A stretch of DNA of 64,000 nt. It comes from Ulota crispa (taxonomy: Eukaryota; Streptophyta; Bryopsida; Orthotrichales; Orthotrichaceae). A model generated the notes under the pieces. The model had not been told where the DNA came from. It worked only from the letters and a program-made list of their open reading frames with translations, and did no database searches. Each line of letters begins with the position of its first letter. Positions within the stretch are counted from its first letter, which is position 1. The stretch is from assembly GCA_963920765.1 (NCBI GenBank), contig OY987244.1:20998358-21062357 (forward strand), in the 5' to 3' direction. Below are positions 1 to 10,933 of the stretch, in pieces. The position numbers and the translations under genes were made by a program.

Positions 1-197
1 TGATGGGCTCAAAGCTCCCATGGTTTTTGAGAAGGGGCCCTTTCTTGGGCCCAAATCCCTTGTAATGAAGAAGTTGGAGAATATATCAATGCGGTTCTAG
101 AGAGCTACTTGAGATCCCAAATTAAAATTTCTTATTGGTAGTAAATGACAATTATACGTCAATGTATATACGATTCCCTATGGTTGTTTCAAGGTTA
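1..197. other. Non-coding flank, nothing recognised
   Basis: AT-rich sequence with no coding potential, RNA gene or repeat boundary that I could support. Confidence 0.4.
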
Positions 198-540
198 AGG
201 TCGGAGGCTCAAACTCCGTGAGGGCACTAATTCCGCTCACCCCCTCAAATGATCTCCGTCCCCAAATGATCTCCGTCAATACATGTCTTATTCATAGCCT
301 TTCCATAATGTACAATGGATGTACATTTGAGGAGGTGCACCATTTTAGAGCCCTATGACTTTTCCACTTCAAAATTTCATAAGTAATTCCACATTGCTCT
401 AAAAAATACAAAATAACTTGAGTTGGATGCCAATTCCTCTTATTTTTCAAGGAAAATTTACTGAAATATATTTCAAGAAGTTCCACCACCCCAAAATTCA
501 GTTTCAGCTCTTAGATGGTTGGTTTACAAGCCTCTTACCT
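198..540 (-). mobile_element. AGGTAGG-family MITE, copy 3 (reverse orientation)
   Basis: Non-autonomous DNA element of about 343 bases. It begins AGGTCGGAGGCTC and ends ...AAGCCTCTTACCT, so the termini are inverted repeats, and it has TA on both sides (196-197 and 541-542). Its reverse complement matches the copies at 10934 and 46082, including an internal segment with the ATGTACATTTGAGGAGGTG-like core (about 310-345) and the CAGCTCTTAGATGG-like subterminal motif. The TA duplication fits a Tc1/mariner-type origin, but the family was not recognised by name. No transposase is present. Confidence 0.7.
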
Positions 541-991
541 TAGAGCATCCGCACTCTTGTACGCTAAACAACCCCTCGATAGCCGTTTGCTTGGCTGCTC
601 TGATTGGCGCGCCTCACTGCACTCACGCAATCGCCGTATGCTAGTCAAGGCTTGCTCAATTGTATCTTGGAAACAGAAACATCTAGGGTTTGTATAATCT
701 TGTAGCGTGCCCGTATCCAGGAGGTTTTTTTGTTTGTTTCTTAGTTAAAGATTGGATAAAAATGGCATTGACGAATGCGGTTGCGTAGTGCTAGCTAGTC
801 AAGAACAAAGACCAGGAGCGTCGTTGGATTGCAGGTGGGAGCAACAATAGGTCGTTTGCTTTGATAAAAAAGCGAAGAGATTCCTCAGGGTAGAGGTGCG
901 ACATTTACATTTGAGCGGGCCCGTGATGGGAGTTGCACCCTCGAAACAGGCATTTGGCAGCTCCAGGTCATGAGGCTGGGTGCAAATGCTC
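541..991. other. Intergenic, no gene seen
   Basis: Mixed-composition DNA, slightly more GC-rich around 570-700, without a convincing coding frame. The short open frame at 515-697 has no recognisable similarity. Confidence 0.4.
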
Positions 992-1633
992 TTAACCCCT
1001 AAATGCCTGTGGCACCAAATTTTGGTGTCTACTATACTCTAAAGTTCAATACACCTAACTAAGTTGTTATTTTTAGTAGTTTATATTTTAAAACTATTTT
1101 GTCTGAGCTCTAGTTTTAGCATCAAAAATCTGATTTTGAAAATAACTAATTATGATTTTTTTATTCAAGATTTTGCGCAAGGGTCTTGACATTCCGTAGT
1201 GTTGAGAGCTCTTGTAAATGAGCCTCAAATATACTAGATATTGGAGAAGAAATGACAAGAGAAATTCATTTAAAAAAATTGTAGAAGAGATTTTGAAAAG
1301 TTGTAAAAAGAAACTAGAGTTATGTATGTTATGCTCTTTAACCTTATATTTTTTTGGTAACCATTTTTTTAGATTCAACATGTGAAAAGAGGATTGAAAG
1401 ATTCAAGTCATTTTTGGAATTTTAACACCCTCATGATCAAACGTTATAATCTTTCAATCCATGAGTGAAATTGTTGTATTTTCTTTTTCTATGTGATCTC
1501 TAACATATCTAGTTTGAATTTGTACAGTTACAACATAAAAAATTTGAGACAACTTATTAAAATAACAGCTTTTTGTTCAATTTAGAGAAAATTCCTAGAA
1601 GCTCAAGACAGGCCTCAGGCATTTAGGGGTTAA
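992..1633. mobile_element. TTAA-flanked CCC-terminus element A (piggyBac-like MITE)
   Basis: Element body 996-1629 (634 bases) with TTAA immediately outside each end (992-995, 1630-1633). The left end reads CCCCTAAATGCCTGTGGC and the reverse complement of the right end reads CCCCTAAATGCCTGAGGC: 17 of 18 positions match. A TTAA target duplication with termini starting CCC is the hallmark of the piggyBac superfamily. The interior has no transposase. Its reverse complement matches 15899-16440 of element B, so the two are one family. Confidence 0.75.
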
Positions 1634-2556
1634 GGGTTAATTGGGCTCGGTGTACTGCGCATCCGTGTATCTGGGAGCCAGGGTGGAAAGTCTGATCAGG
1701 TTTATTTATTAACAAGGGCAAATGCATAATCTACCGCCTATTTTGGATTAGGGCAGTTTATTCCACTTCAGCAGTTTTACAGTAAATTAGGGTCTTTGAA
1801 CAGTATGAATTCAAATTGATCAAATTTATTCTAATAGCGGCAAAATTTCTCAATCCTCACATAACATTCATTAGCACTCAGCAGGCCTGGCCTCCCTCCA
1901 ATTGAAGAGTGTGGAGTATTCCACACCCATTAGTAGCTAAGAGGACACTTGGCTGAATTTGTCAAAGAGTTTATGAAAGAGAGGCTCAGTTTAGTGCACA
2001 TACATCGCTGTGGAGGTTAGCCATGTTGAAAAAATATAAATTTTTGTGTTTTTGTTTTTTTTGTTTTTTAGTTTTTTAGTTTTTTAGTTTTTTGGTTTTT
2101 TTTTGTGTTAGGATGAAGTTTGTGGATGATACCTGAAGAGAGGGAAAGGTAGCCTCTCTTTAGGCTACTGAATGTTATGCACTTTTTTCCTTACATAAAA
2201 AATTGATCTTTTTCACCTCGAGTCCACAAATTGTTGTGTTCAATGTATCTAACCTTCCAAATGCTTTTAACCCTTTAACAAGCCCTTAAACGCTAAAGAG
2301 AACGATTTTTTGAATATTTTGTAGGATGACAAAAAACCATTCTATAATCTAAATTTATATTAGCAATAACCATAGATACATGGTGCATCATGGAAGGCAA
2401 AATAAACAACATTTAATGCATTCATATTTTTAGGTAACTCAAATTGTGAGAAGATTCGCAAACATGATGTTTGGTTCTATGCTGTCATTCTTATAATTTT
2501 AATGAGATCAACATGCACTGTTAACTTTTGTAAGTTTTAGAAACAATATTATAATA
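1634..2556. other. Intergenic AT-rich DNA with a T-rich simple repeat
   Basis: No gene is seen. A low-complexity tract at about 2040-2105 consists of T runs interrupted by G and A, including several GTTTTTTA units. Confidence 0.5.
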
Positions 2557-2739
2557 GATCACTAGTAGAAAATTCAGCACAAAATCAACAGAATTTCAAC
2601 CAAAAATTTACAGATTTCTATTAATTTATTATTGATTTCTATTACGTATTTTATGTTGTTCAATTCTATTTCTTTTCATTTTTATACTATTATTTTCATA
2701 GAATTTGTTTTTATTTTACAAAAATGTGAAATTTTTAGG

Positions 2740-2850
2740 GGACGGGCAGCTGCTCGAGCTTCCGAGGTGCTGCTAGTAGCGGGGTTTGAACCCTTCACCT
2801 CTCCTCTCACACTCCACAACCTTAACACATCCCCAAAACCACTAGAGAAT
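2740..2850 (-). repeat. tRNA-like / SINE-like segment inside CACTA left copy
   Basis: On the minus strand an A-box-like CTAGTGGTTTTGG (2832-2844) is followed about 50 bases later by a B-box GGGTTCAAACCC (2782-2793). The latter forms a T-arm with the 7-base loop TTCAAAC. A degenerate GC-rich hairpin lies just downstream (about 2745-2775). It is equivalent to the better-preserved segment at 10221-10325. It is not a complete tRNA. Confidence 0.5.
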
Positions 2851-3358
2851 GTGCAAATGCACATGGACACATTGATATCTTGATTCTATTTGTACATTAA
2901 ATGTTCATGTCTTTAGTAATCCAGTAGACTTTGGAGGCTATTTCCGCCCATTAAAGGACTTCTTTTCAAAAAACTTAAAACTAAGAATAGTTGGTAAACG
3001 TGTTTTTCTTTCACCTCCAACAATTTTTTTTGGATTTCAATCTTTTTATCAAAAGTTATGAGCTAAAATCAAAGAAGGTGTTTAGAAATTTTAAATAAAT
3101 TGTTTATTTCCGTCCTTTTGATTTTGTTTATAAATTTTTTTTGGAATTCACAAATCTCATAAGGATTGTTGCAGGCAAAGGTTGGATTCATTAATAATTA
3201 TTATTTAGTGCTAGTTTTTTTGTAAAAAGAACCTTATTTTGTTAAAATAGCCTCTATAGTTTGATAGCTTCAAATAACATGAAGTCGTGAAAAGTTACAG
3301 AATTAAAACCTTGCAATTATAAAATCAAAATATTATTGACTTTTGAATAGTTTTGAAT

Positions 3359-3788
3359 ATTTTTTAAGGGCATTAATATGTGAACCACACCCTTTGAACT
3401 ACTGTACCACATCCTTGGGGTAAATTTTAGATTTCTACCATCAAAAATTTGAGTTTGAGAATTTTGAATTCAAATTTGGACTTAGAGAGTATGATATTGT
3501 CTAGGACCATAAAAAAAGTTGCAATTCAACAACACCCAATGAAAAAGCTTATCTTTTTTTACAAACAAAAGTAAAATTAACAATTTTCTCCCTAACTAAA
3601 CTATTTCATTGGGTGTTGTTGAATTGCAACTTTTTTTATGGTTCTAGACAACACCATGGTCTCTAAGCCCAAATCTGAATTCAAAATTTTCAAATTTAGC
3701 TTTTTGATGGTAGAAATCTAAAATTTACCCCAGGGTGTGGTATAGTACTTGGAAGGGTGTGGTACACATATCAATTCCCATCTTTTAA
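3359..3788. mobile_element. MULE-like palindromic MITE nested in left CACTA
   Basis: Element 3368-3779 (412 bases) is two long inverted arms of about 170 bases around a short centre. It starts GGGCATTAATATGTG; the reverse complement of its end reads GGGAATTGATATGTG. The 9-base flanks are ATTTTTTAA (3359-3367) and ATCTTTTAA (3780-3788), 8 of 9 identical. Long arms, a GGG start and a 9-base target duplication are the signature of Mutator-like elements. The same insertion is present in the other CACTA copy, so it predates the CACTA duplication. Confidence 0.75.
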
Positions 3789-4619
3789 AACTTATAAAAA
3801 TATTTTATAAGATTGCTTTTTTTTTAATTCATTTGGTTAGTAATAGAAGGAAAAATACTAAAAATACCCTGTAAGTCTTTCAAAATATCAAGTTTACACC
3901 GAAAATATGTGAAACATAAAAAGTAGTCCTTATTTTTTGTAGGAATATCAATTATACTCCTATTATTTTGGAAAATTAATAAAATAACTCTTCTATTTTG
4001 AAATGTTAAATATATCCTTGTGTTATTTGAAATGTAAAAAACACCTTTGGTTTCTTGTAAGAATTTGCATTAAACTATACACTTGGTTATCATGTAACAC
4101 AAAGATATTTTTGGTACTTTTAATCCTTAAGGGACATATATGATTTCTTCAAAGAATTGAGGAGCATCATTTATATTTGTTTGTAAAGAAATTTTGGTAT
4201 TTAAAACAACAAAATGTTGTACGTTTTATATAAAATTTTGTTGAATTAGTGAAGTTGTGTCCAAAAGTATCTAGATCAACAAAAAATTGTTGAGTTTTTT
4301 GTTATTATGGTCATGTTTTTACTTGACTTTAAAGGCTGCTAAGTTTAAATCCAACCAAATTGTGAAAAGTAAAGAAAATAAAACTAGTCAATGTACACTC
4401 AAACTTCTAAAAGATTGTATTTTTTTTGAAAACTTCCTTTGTTTTTTAAAACTTCAAAAAAATTTAATGAGGTCCAAAAAGATTTTAGAAAGATTTCAAA
4501 AACAAACCTAAACTATTGTGATAGTTTTTTTGAAAGTATTTTGATGATTTACAAAAAGATTCCTAAAGGACTCTAATTCAATCTAAGAGATTCTATTTCT
4601 ATAAGTATTTTGAAGTACT

Positions 4620-5200
4620 TTAACAAATTTCATAAAGATTATAAAAAGATTCTCAAAGATTCCAAAAAGGTTCTTGAAAATTCTTAGAGATTTTCAAAGA
4701 TTTTTTGAATTTCAAAAAGGATTCTCAAAAGATTTCCAAAGATTTTCAAAGATTCTCAATTGTTCTCAAACATTCTCAAAGATTCTAAAATACTTGAAAA
4801 GATTCTCAAAGATTCCTAAAAGATTCTCAAAGATTCTCAAAAGATTCTCAAACATTCTCAATTGTTCTCAAACATTCTCAAAAGATTCTCAAACATTCTC
4901 AATTGTTCTCAAACATTCTCAAAGATTCCAAAAAAACTTGAAAAGATTCCCAAAGATTCCAAAAGATTCTCAAAGATTCTCAAAGATTCTCAAATGTTCT
5001 CAATTGTTCTCAAACATTCTCAAAGATTCCAAAAAAACTTGAAAAGATTCCCAAAGATTCCAAAAGATTCTCAAAGATTCTCAAAGATTCTCAAATGTTC
5101 TCAAATGTTCTCAAACATTCTCAAAGATTCCAAAAAAACCTGAAATGATTCCCAAAAGATTCACAAAAAATTCCCAAAAGATCTTCAAAAGATTCCAAAA
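4620..5200 (+). repeat. Decamer minisatellite at CACTA end Y, left copy
   Basis: Tandem array of roughly 10-11-base units of the form GATTCTCAAA with variants (CATTCTCAAA, GATTCCAAAA, TGTTCTCAAA) and higher-order blocks of about 110 bases. Subterminal repeat arrays are common in CACTA elements and bind transposase in known cases. The open frames across it (K, F, S, Q-rich) are by-products of the repeat. Confidence 0.85.
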
Positions 5201-5377
5201 TTTCTGTTGATTTAGATAATGGTGTCCAAATCAACAGAACGTATTTAGTTTCTACAGAATTTTGTTAAAGTAGTCAATTAGGGTGGACAAGTGCCCAAAT
5301 CAACAAGAAACTATTGGTTTTCTATTGTTTTGGAAGGAGTTTTCTACTAGTGTTGCTACTAATCATACTACTAAAAT

Positions 5378-5605
5378 CACAATTACCTCTGTAATATAAC
5401 ATCTTACCCTCTTTATTATCACATCTCTGTTCTTTGTGATATTATGGATACAATCACAGTGACCTTTGTAATATCACATCCTGACATCTATAACATCACA
5501 TCCTAATCTCTTTAATGTCACATCTCCACTATTTGTGATATTATAAATTCAATCGCATTAACCTTTGTAATATCACATCTCCACTCTTTGTGATATTATC
5601 ACATA
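5378..5605. repeat. AT-rich imperfect tandem repeat with hairpins
   Basis: Three to four diverged units contain TTTGTAATATCACATC and TTTGTGATATTAT. Each AATATCACA can pair with a nearby TGTGATATT, so the tract can form a series of small hairpins. Confidence 0.55.
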
Positions 5606-6044
5606 GATACAATTTGAAACTTACTCAAGCTTTTATTTTGAATTCAACTTGACATATTTTGGTAAGTACGTAGCATAGCAAGCACCAACTGCTAGTTTTA
5701 ATGAGAAAATTTTGAAGTTTTCCTTAACAATTCACTCCATTGCACATATAGGGATAAGGAGAAGGAGTTATGTGAGGGAAACAACCACAGTTACCAAGTG
5801 GTTTGTGAAGCTTTGTAAGGGTGACAACTTTGCGGATTATTGTATGAGCAACCACCCCATAACTTTGAGTGAATTTTGGGATAAAGCTATCCAAAATCAA
5901 ATGTTTGACACCCACTAATCAGTGTTTTTTTTTTGTTCTGACACACTCAGTGCCCTCCTTGGAATGGACAATTCTGCAAGGGAGCCAATTGTATTGGTTG
6001 AATTTTTGACAAGGTGGCCTCATGAGGCCCAAAAAAAAACACTA

Positions 6045-6300
6045 TCACTAATCAATGCACGTGTGTTTGTAAGGCCAAGGTGAAAAATGTTAGTATTTTT
6101 TTACAAACAAGTACAAACGTAATAATCTGCCACCTATGTTGGAGTTGGTTAGTTGCATCCTCTTACATGAGGGCCCCTAAATCCACATGTGAATTCAAAT
6201 TTCTCAAACCTAATGGCAAATTGTTAAACTCTTAAATTTTTGGCAAGGGAAAAATCAAAACTTTTCCACCTTGGCCCCACAAACACGTACGTGCTATAAA
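6045..6300. repeat. Inverted repeat pair, possible small MITE
   Basis: About 45 bases around 6050-6095 (GCACGTGTGTTTGTAAGGCC) are matched in inverse orientation at about 6250-6295 (GGCCCCACAAACACGTACGT), separated by about 155 bases. The boundaries and target duplication could not be fixed. Confidence 0.4.
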
Positions 6301-7799
6301 TCAAGCCCATCAATTGTCAAGGTTTGCATTTTCTTGATACTACTCAATTTTTGTTAAGCCCTAGAGGACCAAAGAGCCCAATATGGCCAAAGGGGGTGCT
6401 TGGAGGTGTGAAAGTATACAAAAGAGGCATTTTTAGCTTAAATTTTGGTGTGCCACTCAAGTCCAAATGGAGTTGTTAGTTCAAGAAAAAATTCTAATCA
6501 ACTTGTTGTTCCTTGAAGCTCCTCCTTTGCTCTAGATTCTACATGGAATATGGAAAATATTTTATTTTTTCAACAATTAGGAGAAGAATGTCTTAGGGCA
6601 AACGAAGGGAGCGGCTTAGAGAGCAGATGGGATGGGTGCTCTCATGTCTCGTATTGTACAAGGGAGAAGTTTGGTGATGTGTCACTTTTTTCTTTCTTGA
6701 TTTAGGCAAGGTTTTTATAGCTCTAAAAGTAAGGAGCTAGTGGAATCTAGCTACTTTGAGTGACCATATCTTTTGAAATTTTTATCCATTTGTGAAGTTT
6801 TTTTTTTCCATCAAGTATAGCAAGACACAATCTCATGGGATCAGCCATTAAGAAAACCTTGTTTTGAGAAAATATTACATGAAAGTCCAAAATCCATATT
6901 TTGAACTGTTGCCCAAATTGGAAAACATGAGATTCTCAACAGTGAAGATTTTGCAAATTTACTTGGATTTGAAATCAAATTGGTTTAAAACATTTAATTT
7001 ATAATTGGGTATAGAATGACCCGTTTGGATCATGTGATTACTTGTTCAACTTTCCAAAAACATAAGGAATGTCTTGAAAGTTTCATGTTGGAAGTATGCT
7101 GAATTTTCTTAGCAAGACGCTTAGGAGTTGACCTATCCACGCCACAAGTCTAGTAGCAAGCAACAGTGGAGGCCTCCAACTTTTCCCACCCCGATCCCAA
7201 ATTGCAAGCTTGTTTGTCAAATTGCCACTACAAGGCATTGGGAGGTAAAACAATTTTTGAAGCATTATTTTGTAACATACAATAGCAATACCTCTTGCAC
7301 CTAAATGAAGCAAATCAATCAATGTCTTTCAATGTAAAAAAATCAATACATAACAAACATTTTAAATCAACAATCCTCTTATTATTAGGGACGAGGTTAG
7401 AACCTATTTACAAAATAGACAAATCATTGAGCCTCTGGTAACAAAATGATTTTTTTATATTATGAGCAAACTTTTTGGTATTGTAATGGGGTGAAATCCA
7501 ACAAGTGTGCTCATGGCGTGCCCTTTCCACAACCAAGGGCATAGATGACGTCAATTCTTGAACACCCAACTAGTCACCATGTTTGCCCTTCTATGGTAGT
7601 TTTACAATACTCTACAATGTTGTGGCAAGTGCCCATCCATTAGTAGAAAACTCCTTCCAAAACAATAGAAAACCAATAGTTTCTTGTTGATTTGGGCACT
7701 TGCCCACGCAAATTGACTAATTTAACAGAATTCTATAGAAAACTAAATACGTTCTGTTGATTTGGACACCATTATCTAATCAATAGAAATTTTGGAATC

Positions 7800-8440
7800 T
7801 TTTGAAGATCTTTTGGGAATTTTTTGTGAATCTTTTGGGAATCATTTCAGGTTTTTTTGGAATCTTTGAGAATGTTTGAGAACATTTGAGAATCTTTGAG
7901 AATCTTTGAGAATCTTTAGGAATCTTCATGAATCTTTGGAAATCTTTGGGAATCTTTTCAAGTGTTTTTGGAATCTTTGAGAATGTTTGAGAACATTTGA
8001 GAACATTTGAGAATCTTTGAGAATCTTTGAGAATCTTTTGGAATCTTTGGGAATCTTTTCAAGTTTTTTTGGAATCTTTGAGAATGTTTGAGAACAATTG
8101 AGAATGTTTGAGAACATTTGAGAATGTTTGAGAATCTTTTTGGAATCTTCAAGAATCTTTGGAAATCTTTTCAAGTTTTTTTGGAATCTTCAAGAATCTT
8201 TGGAAATCTTTGAGAATCTTTAAGAATCTTTTAGGAATCTTTGAGAATCTTTTAGGAATCTTTGGGAATCTTTTCAAGTTTTTTGGAATCTTTGAGAATG
8301 TTTGAGAACAATTGAGAATCTTTGAAAATCTTTGGAAATCTTTTGAGAATCCTTTTTGAAATTCAAAAAATCTTTGAAAATCTCTAAGAATTTTCAAGAA
8401 CCTTTTTGGAATCTTTGAGAATCTTTTTATAATCTTTATG
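7800..8440 (-). repeat. Decamer minisatellite at CACTA end Y, right copy
   Basis: Inverse-orientation counterpart of 4620-5200, with units TTTGAGAATC, TTTGGAATC and TTTGAGAATG. It is longer than the left array and has a different block order, which shows expansion and contraction since the copies diverged. Confidence 0.85.
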
Positions 8441-9282
8441 AAATTTGTTAAAGTACTTCAAAATACTTATAGAAATAGAATCTCTTAGATTGAATTAGAG
8501 TCCTTTAGGAATCTTTTTGTAAATCATCAAAATACTTTCAAAAAAACTATCACAATAGTTTAGGTTTGTTTTTGAAATCTTTCTAAAATCTTTTTGGACC
8601 TCATTAAATTTTTTTGAAGTTTTAAAAAACAAAGGAAGTTTTCAAAAAAAATACAATCTTTTAGAAGTTTGAGTGTACATTGACTAGTTTTATTTTCTTT
8701 ACTTTTCACAATTTGGTTGGATTTAAACTTAGCAGCCTTTAAAGTCAAGTAAAAACATGACCATAATAACAAAAAACTCAACAATTTTTTGTTGATCTAG
8801 ATACTTTTGGACACAACTTCACTAATTCAACAAAATTTTATATAAAACGTACAACATTTTGTTGTTTTAAATACCAAAATTTCTTTACAAACAAATATAA
8901 ATGATGCTCCTCAATTCTTTGAAGAAATCATATATGTCCCTTAAGGATTAAAAGTACCAAAAATATCTTTGTGTTACATGATAACCAAGTGTATAGTTTA
9001 ATGCAAATTCTTACAAGAAACCAAAGGTGTTTTTTACATTTCAAATAACACAAGGATATATTTAACATTTCAAAATAGAAGAGTTATTTTATTAATTTTC
9101 CAAAATAATAGGAGTATAATTGATATTCCTACAAAAAATAAGGACTACTTTTTATGTTTCACATATTTTCGGTGTAAACTTGATATTTTGAAAGACTTAC
9201 AGGGTATTTTTAGTATTTTTCCTTCTATTACTAACCAAATGAATTAAAAAAAAAGCAATCTTATAAAATATTTTTATAAGTT

Positions 9283-9712
9283 TTAAAAGATGGGAATTGA
9301 TATGTGTACCACACCCTTCCAAGTACTATACCACACCCTGGGGTAAATTTTAGATTTCTACCATCAAAAAGCTAAATTTGAAAATTTTGAATTCAGATTT
9401 GGGCTTAGAGACCATGGTGTTGTCTAGAACCATAAAAAAAGTTGCAATTCAACAACACCCAATGAAATAGTTTAGTTAGGGAGAAAATTGTTAATTTTAC
9501 TTTTGTTTGTAAAAAAAGATAAGCTTTTTCATTGGGTGTTGTTGAATTGCAACTTTTTTTATGGTCCTAGACAATATCATACTCTCTAAGTCCAAATTTG
9601 AATTCAAAATTCTCAAACTCAAATTTTTGATGGTAGAAATCTAAAATTTACCCCAAGGATGTGGTACAGTAGTTCAAAGGGTGTGGTTCACATATTAATG
9701 CCCTTAAAAAAT
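9283..9712. mobile_element. MULE-like palindromic MITE nested in right CACTA
   Basis: Same nested insertion as 3359-3788, in inverse orientation. Element 9292-9703 starts GGGAATTGATATGTG, and the 9-base flanks are TTAAAAGAT and TTAAAAAAT (8 of 9). Same length (412) as in the left copy. Confidence 0.75.
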
Positions 9713-10220
9713 ATTCAAAACTATTCAAAAGTCAATAATATTTTGATTTTATAATTGCAAGGTTTTAATTCTGTAACTTTTCACGACTTCATGTTATTTG
9801 AAGCTATCAAACTATAGAGGCTATTTTAACAAAATAAGGTTCTTTTTACAAAAAAACTAGCACTAAATAATAATTATTAATGAATCCAACCTTTGCCTGC
9901 AACAATCCTTATGAGATTTGTGAATTCCAAAAAAAATTTATAAACAAAATCAAAAGGACGGAAATAAACAATTTATTTAAAATTTCTAAACACCTTCTTT
10001 GATTTTAGCTCATAACTTTTGATAAAAAGATTGAAATCCAAAAACAATTGTTGGAGGTGAAAGAAAAACACGTTTACCAACTATTCTTAGTTTTAAGTTT
10101 TTTGAAAAGAAGTCCTTTAATGGGCGGAAATAGCCTCCAAAGTCTACTGGATTACTAAAGACATGAACATTTAATGTACAAATAGAATCAAGATATCAAT
10201 GTGTCCATGTGCATTTGCAC

Positions 10221-10325
10221 ATTCTCTAGTGGTTTTGGGGATGTGTTAAGGTTGTGGAGTGTGAGAGGAGAGGTGGAGGGTTCAAACCCTGCTGTCAGCA
10301 GCTGCCCGGGAGTTCGGGCAGCTGC
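10221..10325 (+). repeat. tRNA-like segment plus perfect hairpin inside CACTA right copy
   Basis: A-box-like CTAGTGGTTTTGG (10226-10238) and B-box GGGTTCAAACCCT (10278-10290, T-loop TTCAAAC) lie about 50 bases apart. They are followed by an 11-base perfect stem, GCAGCTGCCCG (10298-10308) pairing with CGGGCAGCTGC (10315-10325) around a 6-base loop. This looks like a captured tRNA-derived SINE or Pol III unit. Acceptor stem and anticodon arm are not evident. Confidence 0.5.
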
Positions 10326-10933
10326 CCATCCCCCTAAAAAGTTCATGTTTTCGTAAAATAATAACAAATTCTATGAAAAAAAAATTTAAAAATGAAAAAA
10401 AATAGAATTGAACAACACAAAATACATAGTAGAAATCAACAACAAATTAACAGAAATCTGTAAATAATCAACAGAAAATCAACAGAAAAGTACCCAAATC
10501 AACTTGACCAAATTCACAGAAAAAATCAACAGTTTTTGGTTGAAATTTTGTGCTGATTTTTTTACTAGTGCAACATCATAAAAACTCACAACAATGCTTC
10601 ATAATCACGCGCTTTTACATTAGAGTACAGAGCTTTTGAAAAGTGTTTGACAACAATTGCAAAGAGAATTGGTTACAAACAAGCTCAATAAGAAAATTGT
10701 GTAAATTAGAATTTAGGGTTTAGTAGTTGAATAAGGTTAGCTTACTAAAAAAGAGCTAAAAGATCACTTGATAATTTTGATAAATAAAGGGCCATAATTG
10801 GTTTGAGTAATCACCCACCTCTAGAGGTGGGTGATATAATTATCAAACCTAATAACTTGCAAAAGTGGTTGAGTTATGGAGGGAACTTTGCTAGAATTAT
10901 TGGGTAGAAAATACCGAGGTTTGACACCCACTA

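Larger units (their letters stand above)
2560..5352 (+). mobile_element. Non-autonomous CACTA (EnSpm) element, left copy
   Basis: Starts CACTAGTAGAAAATTCAGC (end X, 2560) and ends TTTTCTACTAGTG (end Y, 5352), giving perfect CACTAGTAGAAAA terminal inverted repeats, the classical CACTA terminus. Length is 2793 bases, with no transposase. From X to Y it contains a tRNA-like segment (2740-2850), a palindromic MULE-like element (3368-3779), a stretch related to the repeat at 57656 (about 3849-4126) and a decamer minisatellite beside end Y (4620-5200). The flanks are GAT on the left and TTG on the right, which do not match each other. They do match the flanks of the other copy after reverse complementation (see findings). 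Confidence 0.88.
5353..7638. other. Spacer between the CACTA copies (inferred inverted segment)
   Basis: 2286 bases with no convincing gene. It starts TTG and ends ATC, the two triplets that complete the target duplications of the CACTA copies if the segment is flipped. A 68-codon open frame at 5712-5918 has no recognised similarity. It ends in a stretch (TTTGACACCCACTAA) also found near 10918, perhaps an old repeat fragment. Confidence 0.5.
7639..10570 (-). mobile_element. Non-autonomous CACTA (EnSpm) element, right copy, inverted
   Basis: Inverted copy of the element at 2560. End Y starts CATTAGTAGAAAACTCC (7639; one change from CACTA) and end X finishes TTTTTACTAGTG (10570). Length is 2932 bases. 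The two copies are near identical in the stretches compared and differ mainly in the minisatellite and the X-proximal 350 bases. Flanks are ATC (left) and CAA (right). No transposase is encoded. Confidence 0.87.

Noticed and set aside
3849..4130. Second complete nested element inside the CACTA copy
   Set aside because: It shares motifs with the element at 57656 and has GG...CC ends, but no target duplication; kept only as a related repeat segment.
4674..5143. Overlapping K/F/S/Q-rich open frames of 93-122 codons
   Set aside because: They are translations of the decamer minisatellite, open in several frames at once, and recur in the inverted copy at 7926-8397. Not protein genes.
4620..5200. 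Possible CRISPR-like array
   Set aside because: Units are contiguous and degenerate with no unique spacers, and the context is a plant CACTA transposon.
5712..5918. 68-codon open frame in the CACTA spacer
   Set aside because: No recognisable domain or homologue, and AT-rich context; only its last ~15 bases recur near 10918.
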